Shown in pieces: positions 25,424 through 32,384 of a DNA stretch of 64,000 bases (position 1 is its first letter; each line of letters begins with the position of its first letter). The notes beneath the pieces were generated by a model. That model searched no databases. It saw only the letters and a list, made by a program, of their open reading frames with translations, and was not told the origin of the DNA. Source of the DNA: an uncultured Clostridia bacterium (GTDB lineage Bacteria; Bacillota; Clostridia; TANB77; CAG-508); contig CAKOTZ010000004.1 of NCBI GenBank assembly GCA_934120395.1, positions 75,262 to 139,261 on the forward strand, read 5' to 3'. Made by a program: the position numbers and the translations under genes.

Positions 25424-26698
25424 ATGAACTTGAAAAGTAACAAAGCAATCACATTGGTAGCATTGATAATTACAATAATTATATTGCTAATATTAGCAGG
25501 AGTGAGTTTATCAATGATACTAGGAGAGAATGGCTTAATTAATAAAGCACAGTCAAGTGTGAATGCATACCAACAAGCGGCATTAAATGAACAAAATTTA
25601 CTACAAAGTATAGAAGATTACATGGGTAATTTCGGTTTACCAGAAAACACGCCAACTACACCTGCAGGAACACATGTAAAACCACCAGCAAAATGGCTAG
25701 GGAATATGGTAGATGCTGTAGCAGATGGAAAAGGCAACACATTTCCAGTGCCAAAGAGCTTTTATTACGTAGGTGGGGATTATACTAACGGTGTAATTAT
25801 ATCAGACGACCCAGCAGATGCATACGATGGAACAACAGATAAAACAACATGGGAATATACAACAAGTTTAGTAGGAAACCAATTTGTATGGATACCATGT
25901 ACAGTGGATGAGTATCATAAAACAAATTGGGGGTCAATTTATGCTTCTAATATCTATGATGCAGAAAGCGGAGCAGGAGCAGAAATGACGCAAGTAGTCA
26001 AATATGGAGGTTTCTATGTAGCAAGATATGAAGCTGGACTTGCAGATACAATAGCAGAGCATACGGAAAATCAAATAAAGAATAACTCTAATAATCCTAG
26101 ATATAATGTAGGAGGAATACCAAAGTCAAAGGCAGGAAATTTGCCATGGATATTTATAACTCAAGTAAATAGTAAAAAAAATGCAGAAAAAATGTATGGA
26201 AATAATGATTATGTAACAAGTGGATTAATAACAGGAACACAATGGGACGTAATGTTAAATAAATTTATTGGAACGACGAATGCAAATAAAATAACATTTG
26301 CAGAAGCAAATATGAAAAATTCAAATAATTGGGGAAATTATTTTGGCTGCAATCTAAAATACACTGGAAGATACGCAACACTGTTTCAAAATAATAATAA
26401 TTGGTATTTGAGCACATGGAGTACCAAACAAACAAATGCCATTATCAATGCAAATGTACGTACCGAATATACAATAGGAGCAAGTAAATCTACAGAAGCA
26501 TACCATACCTATGATGTAGCCGGAAATGTATGGGAATGGACAGAGGAGGTTGGGCAAGCTGCTGACTATCGAGTTGCTCGTGGTGGCTCCAGCAATAGCC
26601 CTTTAGGGGATAATCCGGCATGTTATCGACATCCTTTACCTTCAGATTCCTTTGTTGCTGGTGATATTGGTTTTCGTGTAGTATTGTATATAAAATAA
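25424..26698 (+). CDS. Prepilin-like surface protein A2 with FGE-like C-terminal domain
   Basis: 424 aa, close paralogue of A1: same leader (ITLVALIITIIILLILAG), stalk and FGE-like landmarks (GNQFVWIPC, GGFYVARYEAG, DVAGNVWEWT, GFRVVLYIK). The first 165 residues are nearly identical to A1. The central loops and above all the segment between RVARGGS and GFRVV differ in sequence and length, so not all variation can come from point changes. Expected to be exported and anchored or assembled like a pseudopilin; no sorting motif is seen. Confidence 0.85.
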   Translation: MNLKSNKAITLVALIITIIILLILAGVSLSMILGENGLINKAQSSVNAYQQAALNEQNLLQSIEDYMGNFGLPENTPTTPAGTHVKPPAKWLGNMVDAVADGKGNTFPVPKSFYYVGGDYTNGVIISDDPADAYDGTTDKTTWEYTTSLVGNQFVWIPCTVDEYHKTNWGSIYASNIYDAESGAGAEMTQVVKYGGFYVARYEAGLADTIAEHTENQIKNNSNNPRYNVGGIPKSKAGNLPWIFITQVNSKKNAEKMYGNNDYVTSGLITGTQWDVMLNKFIGTTNANKITFAEANMKNSNNWGNYFGCNLKYTGRYATLFQNNNNWYLSTWSTKQTNAIINANVRTEYTIGASKSTEAYHTYDVAGNVWEWTEEVGQAADYRVARGGSSNSPLGDNPACYRHPLPSDSFVAGDIGFRVVLYIK

Positions 26699-26729
26699 CT
26701 TTTGAGAGCACACAAGTTTGGCTTTCGTC

Positions 26730-26859
26730 TAGAAAGAGGCAGCTTAGTGACTTAAACCTAGCAATGCATTAGCGAGAAGAACAAATATATTTTTGAAATG
26801 AGGTTTTCCGTGGGAAGAACCGAATGAAAAAAATGATATTTGTGATAAATCGCGGAAAA
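26730..26859 (+). other. Long imperfect hairpin element, short copy
   Basis: Same outer arms as the 22519-22700 copy (GCGA/TCGC, ACAAATAT/ATATTTGT, GGTTTTCC/GGAAGAACC), but the apical ~49-nt hairpin is missing, with a single GTGGG left where the long copy has two. This looks like deletion between direct repeats. Confidence 0.55.
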
Positions 26860-26875
26860 TAAAGCGAAGAACAAA

Positions 26876-26904
26876 AACTTACCATTGTAAAGGTAAGTTT
26901 TTTA
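26876..26904 (+). terminator. CTTACC/GGTAAG terminator, copy 3
   Basis: CTTACC (26878) and GGTAAG (26892) with T-run before the B2 promoter. Confidence 0.7.
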
Positions 26905-26923
26905 TATTTTTGATAAATTGTAC

Positions 26924-26952
26924 TTTACAAGTTCAAAATAATATTATAAAAT
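26924..26952 (+). promoter_or_regulatory. Shared pilin promoter, copy B2
   Basis: TTTACA, 17-bp spacer, TAAAAT; leader as in B1 with three single-base differences in about 130 nt. Confidence 0.7.
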
Positions 26953-27050
26953 ACGGTTAACTAATTAACATAGAATTACATAATATTGCTTGAAGATGGA
27001 TAAACTAAAATTGCAATTCTATTAGAAATACAAAGGAAAGAGGTATAAAA

Positions 27051-27971
27051 ATGAACTTGAAAAGTAACAAAGCAATCACATTAGTAGCATTGATAATAAC
27101 AATAATTATATTGCTAATATTGGCAGGAGTGAGTTTATCAATGGTACTAGGAGAAAATGGATTAATCAACAAGGCTCAATCAAGTGTAGACAAATATCAA
27201 TATAGTAGTGAAAATGAGCAGAATTTATTAAATCAAATAGAGGAATATTTGGACGGCAAGGGACTTGGTCCATCAATAAGCAATACAGAATCATATGTTG
27301 GGAAATATGCAGATGTAGACGGAGATGGAATAGTAGATGGAGTAATATATGCAGATTTGGCAGTAGGAGGAAGTGGAACGTGGAATAATAGTAATGGAGC
27401 ATATACAATACCAAAGATAACCACTGGATTAAAAGAGTATTGTGTAAGTAAAAAATCATATACAAATGCAATAAATGGCGAACAAGAAGTAATAAGAGCA
27501 AAAACAACAAATGGTACATCAAGATTTTATGTAATGGCGTTAACAGATATAGATGGGAAACAAAATGTAACAGGTTATTATTGGTACAATGCAGCATATG
27601 GAAAAATGAATGATTATGCAAGTACAACATCACTAGATTTTGGAAAAGGAGTAAGCAACACAAAAACTATGATAACCAAGTGGAATGCAAAAGATTATGG
27701 AGCGCAAAATGCTAAAGATTTATGGGGACAAATACAAGAGCGAGTAAATAAAGGTTGGTATGTACCATCAAGAGCAGAATGGGCTGCTTTTGGAGCTAAT
27801 TTGAGTATAAATACATCAAATTACGCAGGCAAGGGACTTAGCAGTTGGTGCTGGTCATCGTCGCAGTATAATATTAACAGCGCGTGGGGAGCTAACTTTA
27901 GCGCTGGTGCTATGGGTTACAGCTACGGCACCCATAGTAGTTATTTTGCGCGCTTGGGTACGACTTTCTAA
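27051..27971 (+). CDS. Prepilin-like surface protein B2 with lectin-like variable C terminus
   Basis: 306 aa. Identical to B1 through ...IDGKQN (nt 27051-27568), then clearly divergent, even at silent sites. The C-terminal landmarks are conserved (GWYVPSRAEW, WSSSQY, ARLGTTF), but the 27 codons between CAG and the GCGCGC encoding the last Ala-Arg are almost all changed; 23 of 27 end in C or T. The framework codons GCG TGG and TTC/TTT stay fixed between B1 and B2. This is what is seen in DGR target proteins with a lectin fold. The gene is followed by small RNA 2. Confidence 0.83.
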   Translation: MNLKSNKAITLVALIITIIILLILAGVSLSMVLGENGLINKAQSSVDKYQYSSENEQNLLNQIEEYLDGKGLGPSISNTESYVGKYADVDGDGIVDGVIYADLAVGGSGTWNNSNGAYTIPKITTGLKEYCVSKKSYTNAINGEQEVIRAKTTNGTSRFYVMALTDIDGKQNVTGYYWYNAAYGKMNDYASTTSLDFGKGVSNTKTMITKWNAKDYGAQNAKDLWGQIQERVNKGWYVPSRAEWAAFGANLSINTSNYAGKGLSSWCWSSSQYNINSAWGANFSAGAMGYSYGTHSSYFARLGTTF

Positions 27972-27993
27972 TTTTGAAATTTTTTATAAATTA

Positions 27994-28110
27994 TTGATAT
28001 TCTAACAAAAACTATGTATAATAAAAATAGAAAATGAGAACCACGAAAGTGGTTGCCGAAAGTTATAAAAAATAACCGTTTACTCAGCAAAAGCAGAACG
28101 GTTATTTTTT
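27994..28110 (+). ncRNA. Candidate small RNA 2 with promoter and terminator
   Basis: Promoter TTGATA (27994), 17 bp, TATAAT (28017). Hairpin ACCAC-GAAA-GTGGT, then terminator stem AATAACCGTT/AACGGTTATT with loop TACTCAGCAAAAGCAG and T6. Compared with copy 1, three base pairs in the stem differ with both partners changed, while the loop is kept. The conserved TTGCCT/AGGCAA hairpin and ATGATGG follow at 28111-28150. Confidence 0.65.
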
Positions 28111-28203
28111 ATTGCCTAAGAAGTAAATAACAAATGATGGCTAACAAGGCAAAAGGTAAGTTTTTTTATAAATTGCGGTGTTAGAGTTAAAAGCAATAAG
28201 CCC

Positions 28204-28231
28204 TTGACAAAATTTATAAAAAAAATAAAAT
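28204..28231 (+). promoter_or_regulatory. Promoter of the two-component operon
   Basis: TTGACA (28204-28209), 16-bp spacer, TAAAAT (28226-28231). Confidence 0.6.
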
Positions 28232-28298
28232 AGTAAGTAATAGTTTAATTTTATTTTAAGATGAAGGTGATAGTTTTAAAGTACAAGGAGGAATGAAC

Positions 28299-28967
28299 AT
28301 GAAAGCATTAGTAATAGAAGACGATACAATTTTATCACAAACAATTTGTCAAATTATATCACCACTGTTTAGTACAGAACAAGCAATGGATGGAGAAGAA
28401 GGGGCTTTATTTGCAAGACAAGATATTTACGATGTTATAATACTGGATCTAATGATGCCGAGAATGAATGGATATGAAGTGCTAGAGGAAATTAGAAAAG
28501 AGAAAATAATGACGCCAGTACTAATTTTAACGGCTAAAGATGGGGTACAGGATAAGGTCAAAGGGTTTAGACTAGGTGCAGATGATTATTTGGTAAAGCC
28601 ATTTGAAAGAGAGGAATTATTAGCAAGGTTAGAAGCGATTATACGAAGAACAAATGGGACATATTTCGAAAACACAGTAAAATTTAAAGAATTAGTTTTA
28701 AATTTGCAAAATAGAAAGGCTACTATAAAAGAAAAAGAAATAAGTTTACAGGGTAAGCAATTTGATGTACTTGAATATCTAATAAATCACAACAATACTA
28801 TAATAACAAAAGAGCAAATTTTTGACAAAATATGGGGGTTTAATAGCGAAACAACAACAAATGTTGTAGAGGTATATGCAAGTGCATTAAGAAAAGAGTT
28901 GAAAAAGTATGGTTATGATAAATATCTAAAAACAATTAGAAATGTTGGTTATATATGGACCGAGTAA
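28299..28967 (+). CDS. OmpR/PhoB-family response regulator
   Basis: 222 aa. Receiver domain with acidic pocket (VIEDD), phospho-acceptor Asp near residue 50 in VIILDLMMPRMNGYEVL and the conserved Lys in YLVKPF. C-terminal winged helix (LQGKQFDVLEYLINHNN, NVGYIWTE). ATG 28299 has AAGGAGG at good spacing; the ATG at 28293 is too close. It pairs with the kinase 15 bp downstream. Targets unknown; the neighbouring pilin array and the small secreted protein at 30343 are candidates. Confidence 0.93.
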   Translation: MKALVIEDDTILSQTICQIISPLFSTEQAMDGEEGALFARQDIYDVIILDLMMPRMNGYEVLEEIRKEKIMTPVLILTAKDGVQDKVKGFRLGADDYLVKPFEREELLARLEAIIRRTNGTYFENTVKFKELVLNLQNRKATIKEKEISLQGKQFDVLEYLINHNNTIITKEQIFDKIWGFNSETTTNVVEVYASALRKELKKYGYDKYLKTIRNVGYIWTE

Positions 28968-28982
28968 AAGGAGGAAAATTTT

Positions 28983-30275
28983 ATGAGTGAGTGGCAATTA
29001 ATCAGAAAGCAATTGCTAAAAAATATGCTATATAATTTAGTCGCATTTACTATTCTATTTTCTGTTTTTGGAATTACTATTTTTAGTACAGTAAAAACTT
29101 TTTTATATCAGTCATCAACCAATGAATTGTTAAATGCAAAAGAACACTATAATAGAATGCAAATATTAGATACAAAGCCAAAGCCAACAGCACAACCAGC
29201 ACAGGATAAAATGAATAAAGAACCAAAGAACAATAACAATCCAAGGATTATATACATAAAGCGTGATATAAATGGAAATGTTATAAATCAAGAAGAAATG
29301 GGAAGCTTTTATGACAACTATATTGAGCAAACAAAATTTGATAGTAGTAATCTAGACAAAATTGTTGAAGTGACAGTCAATAATAGTTATACGTATAGGA
29401 GCATTACATTTGTTACTACAGATGAAAATGGAGAAGAAGTTTATGTTCAATTATTAATTAATATAGACTCAGAAAAAAATATACTAGAAAACTTTTTTAG
29501 TATACTAAGCTTGGGAATAGTTGTTACAATAATCTTAGCTATTTTTGTGAGTTACATTTTATCAAAAAATACACTAAAGCCAATTATTGATTCATGGAGA
29601 AAACAAACTGAATTTGTACAAAATGCTTCACATGAGTTACGTACACCGCTTACAATAATACAAGCTAAACAAGAATTGTTGTTACAAGAACCTGAAAGTA
29701 AAATAATAGATAAATCAGAAGACATAAGGCTTACATTAAATGAGACTAAACGCTTATCAAAACTTACAAAAGATTTAATGCTACTTGCAAGAGCAGACTC
29801 AAATCAAATAAAATTAAACAAAGAAGAGGTAGATATAGATCAATTAATTAGAGAAATTACAGTTCCATACAAAGACTATGCTGCAATGCAAGAAAAAACA
29901 ATAAGTTTGAAGCTAAGTTACTCTAATATGATAACAGTAGATACAGAAAAAATACATCAATTGCTAGTAATTTTATTGGATAATGCAATAAAATATACAA
30001 AAGAAGGTGAGAAGATAGAAGTTTTAACGTATTCTAAAGACAATAAGTGTGTAATTGAAGTGAGGGACACGGGAATTGGAATAAGTAAACAAGGAAAAAA
30101 ACATATTTTTGAAAGATTCTATCGAGAAGATAAGGCTAGGTCAAGAAAAACAGGAGGAACTGGTTTAGGACTTTCCATTGCATATTTTATCGTAGAAAGC
30201 CATGGTGGCACTATCAAGGTAGAAGATAACGAACCTAAGGGAAGTGTTTTTATTATAAAATTTCCAAAACAATAA
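28983..30275 (+). CDS. Membrane sensor histidine kinase
   Basis: 430 aa. Transmembrane spans near residues 18-38 and 165-190 enclose an extracellular sensor region with a Pro/Asn-rich part. The HisKA box NASHELRTPLTII has the phospho-acceptor His near 216. The HATPase has N box DNAIKYTKEG, G1 DTGIGIS and G2 GGTGLGLSIAYFIVE. Cognate of the preceding regulator. Signal unknown. Confidence 0.93.
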   Translation: MSEWQLIRKQLLKNMLYNLVAFTILFSVFGITIFSTVKTFLYQSSTNELLNAKEHYNRMQILDTKPKPTAQPAQDKMNKEPKNNNNPRIIYIKRDINGNVINQEEMGSFYDNYIEQTKFDSSNLDKIVEVTVNNSYTYRSITFVTTDENGEEVYVQLLINIDSEKNILENFFSILSLGIVVTIILAIFVSYILSKNTLKPIIDSWRKQTEFVQNASHELRTPLTIIQAKQELLLQEPESKIIDKSEDIRLTLNETKRLSKLTKDLMLLARADSNQIKLNKEEVDIDQLIREITVPYKDYAAMQEKTISLKLSYSNMITVDTEKIHQLLVILLDNAIKYTKEGEKIEVLTYSKDNKCVIEVRDTGIGISKQGKKHIFERFYREDKARSRKTGGTGLGLSIAYFIVESHGGTIKVEDNEPKGSVFIIKFPKQ

Positions 30276-30342
30276 AAATTTAATGTTAATTTAAGAAAAC
30301 TACTTTATACTAGCACTATAAAATAGATAGGAGGTTTGTTAT

Positions 30343-30627
30343 ATGAAAGAAAAGATACTTACGTTAATAATAGGTATATTGATAGGAGCCATAATAACAG
30401 CAGGAGGATTTTTGCTTTTTGGTAAAAATACTTCAGGAAAAATAGATGGAAGAGATGGAGGCAGACCAAGTCAGATGAAACAAGGACAAATGGAAAACTT
30501 TATTCCGGGAGAAAAACCAGATGGAACACCGCCAGATGGTGCAAATGGTGATGGACAAAATACAACACCACCAGCAAAACCTAATGAAACCAATAACAAT
30601 AATAACAGTAATAGCAATAATGCATAA
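30343..30627 (+). CDS. Small membrane-anchored Pro/Asn/Gly-rich protein
   Basis: 94 aa. One N-terminal hydrophobic segment (ILTLIIGILIGAIITAGGFLLF), then a low-complexity outer part (PDGTPPDGANGDG, Asn-rich tail). It follows the kinase and has its own AGGAGG. The 67-bp gap contains TTAATGTTAATTTAAG, which could be a direct-repeat site for an OmpR-type regulator. Such small proteins may modulate the kinase; that is inference. Confidence 0.65.
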   Translation: MKEKILTLIIGILIGAIITAGGFLLFGKNTSGKIDGRDGGRPSQMKQGQMENFIPGEKPDGTPPDGANGDGQNTTPPAKPNETNNNNNSNSNNA

Positions 30628-30637
30628 ATTAAAAAAT

Positions 30638-30667
30638 ACTATGTCAAGTTTGGCATAGTGTTTTTTT
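30638..30667 (+). terminator. Intrinsic terminator
   Basis: ACTATGTCAA pairs with TTGGCATAGT, followed by T7. Confidence 0.85.
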
Positions 30668-30683
30668 ATGCAATGTTAATAAC

Positions 30684-30712
30684 TTGCAGGAATTACCAAA
30701 ATAAGCTATAAT
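30684..30712 (+). promoter_or_regulatory. Promoter of the AI-2E-family gene
   Basis: TTGCAG (30684-30689), 17-bp spacer, TATAAT (30707-30712). Confidence 0.6.
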
Positions 30713-30748
30713 TAAACTAAGGAAAAATGCAAGGAAAGGAGAAATACA

Positions 30749-31894
30749 ATGATAGAACTAAATAAAAATAATGTAAAAAAGATTATATTAATTGTAGGAT
30801 TTGGAGTTGTTTTATATTGGGCATTACAAAATCTAGCTACAGTTGGAAATGCAATTGCTTTTATGATACAATTAATATTTCCGTTTATACTTGGTTTGGC
30901 TTTAGCTTTTTTATTAAATATAATAGTAAATTTAGTTGAAGATAAGGTTTTGAAAAAAGATAAAAATAAAGTGATATCAAAAATAAAAAGGCCGCTTTCA
31001 ATTAGTTTATCTATAATATTATTACTAGCAATAATATTTTTTATAGTTTTTTTAGTAGTACCAGAACTGATTAATACCTTTAGTATATTTGCTCAAAATA
31101 TACCAGCAATAGGTGAAAATATAAAACAGTGGGGAGAAAAAATAACTGCGGACTATCCTCAAATTAGTGAACAAATTAAAAATATTAACATAAATTGGAG
31201 CAATATAAATCAAGACTTGATTAAATATGTCCAAAGTGGTATTAGTACAATAGTTTCAACTTCAATTGATTTTATTATGGCAACAATTAGTGGAGTCGTA
31301 AATTTTGTAATTGGATTTATTTTTGCAATTTATATTCTATTACAAAAAGAGAAATTGATTAAACAAGCAAAAAAACTATTATATGCATATGTACCAGCTA
31401 AAAAAGCAAATAGGATAGTACATACAGCAAGTCTTGCAAATAAAACATTTAATAATTTCGTAACAGGACAATTAACAGAGGCATTAATTTTAGGATTTTT
31501 ATGCTTTATTGGTATGCTAATATTAAGAATACCATATGCGTTAACGATTTCAGTATTAATTGGATTTACGTCATTAATTCCAATGGTGGGAGCGTTTTTA
31601 GGAGCAGGAATAGGCGTAATTTTAATTGTTGTATCTAGTCCGATAAAAGCTTTAATTTTTGTAATTTTCATTATAATATTGCAACAAATTGAAGGTAATT
31701 TAATATATCCAAGAGTAGTTGGAAATTCAGTTGGTTTATCTGGAATGTGGGTAATGGTTGCTATTACAATAGGTGGCAATGCGATGGGATTAATAGGTAT
31801 GATTATATGTGTTCCTATTGCATCAGTTATTTACACGATTATGTCTGAAAGAGTAAATATTAGACTTAGAAAGAAACAAATTAAAATAAAATAA
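30749..31894 (+). CDS. AI-2E transporter family (PerM/YtvI-like) membrane protein
   Basis: 381 aa with about seven hydrophobic spans. Family features: FPFILGLALAFLLNIIVN early, a long soluble helical segment (residues about 105-165) and the C-terminal GFTSLIPMVGAFLGAG and QQIEGNLIYPRVVGNSVGLSG motifs. Relatives include ion antiporters and permeases; substrate cannot be read from sequence. Single-gene unit ended by a shared terminator. Confidence 0.9.
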   Translation: MIELNKNNVKKIILIVGFGVVLYWALQNLATVGNAIAFMIQLIFPFILGLALAFLLNIIVNLVEDKVLKKDKNKVISKIKRPLSISLSIILLLAIIFFIVFLVVPELINTFSIFAQNIPAIGENIKQWGEKITADYPQISEQIKNININWSNINQDLIKYVQSGISTIVSTSIDFIMATISGVVNFVIGFIFAIYILLQKEKLIKQAKKLLYAYVPAKKANRIVHTASLANKTFNNFVTGQLTEALILGFLCFIGMLILRIPYALTISVLIGFTSLIPMVGAFLGAGIGVILIVVSSPIKALIFVIFIIILQQIEGNLIYPRVVGNSVGLSGMWVMVAITIGGNAMGLIGMIICVPIASVIYTIMSERVNIRLRKKQIKIK

Positions 31895-31930
31895 AAAGTG
31901 GTTTTGCCTTAAACAGCAAAACCACTTTTT
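31892..31930. terminator. Strong bidirectional terminator
   Basis: AAAAAGTGGTTTTGC pairs with GCAAAACCACTTTTT; serves the AI-2E gene and the convergent peptide gene. Confidence 0.9.
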
Positions 31931-31936
31931 ATTTAC

Positions 31937-32059
31937 TTAGCAGCAACCTCCGCAATTGTTGTTACCACCACAGCAACAACAAATTAAGATTAAAACAATA
32001 ATAATCCAAATGCAGTCATTTCCAAAACCGCATCCACCGCAACATCTGTTTTCTGGCAT
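31937..32059 (-). CDS. 40-aa Cys-rich membrane peptide
   Basis: Read by eye on the minus strand: MPENRCCGGCGFGNDC, a hydrophobic span (IWIIIVLILI), then CCCCGG...CGGCC. AAGGAGGTAA precedes the ATG at good spacing. Eleven Cys in 40 residues. Starts MPE like the peptide at 7879 (MPEERNCGC). Unknown function; candidate spore or envelope peptide. Confidence 0.7.
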   Translation of the reverse strand: MPENRCCGGCGFGNDCIWIIIVLILICCCCGGNNNCGGCC

Positions 32060-32101
32060 AATTCTTACCTCCTTCCGTTTAAATAAAATTGACTGTTAGA
32101 T

Positions 32102-32194
32102 TTAATTGCAACAAGCTCTATTGCCACAACCACAGAAAAGTAGTAAGAATAGGATAATAAACCAGAGAATATCATTGTTACAACTATTGCACAT
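32102..32194 (-). CDS. 30-aa Cys-rich membrane peptide
   Basis: Read by eye: MCNSCNNDILWFIILFLLLFC then GCGNRACCN. The ribosome site GGGAGG lies nine bases before ATG 32194. It is upstream of the 40-aa peptide on the same strand, 42 bp apart, and shares the CGCGNR tail motif with the peptide at 7879. Function unknown. Confidence 0.65.
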   Translation of the reverse strand: MCNSCNNDILWFIILFLLLFCGCGNRACCN

Positions 32195-32384
32195 ATATGT
32201 TTACCTCCCTTGAAAAATTTATTTTACGTATCCTTGGTATGTAATATAGTATTCGATTTTAAAATAAGTGTTACAAATATATCAAATGATAAATAAACAA
32301 AAACTTTGAAAAAAAGTATTCAAATTAAAAAAATAATGATATAATCAAAAAACGAAATGGAAGTACGAGAGGAAGAAAAAAGAA

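Noticed and set aside
21000..28100. CRISPR array
   Set aside because: Repeats are gene-sized duplications and hairpins, not regularly spaced short repeats, and no cas gene is present.
21021..28200. Complete DGR cassette
   Set aside because: No reverse transcriptase, accessory protein or template repeat was found; only target-like variable regions are present.
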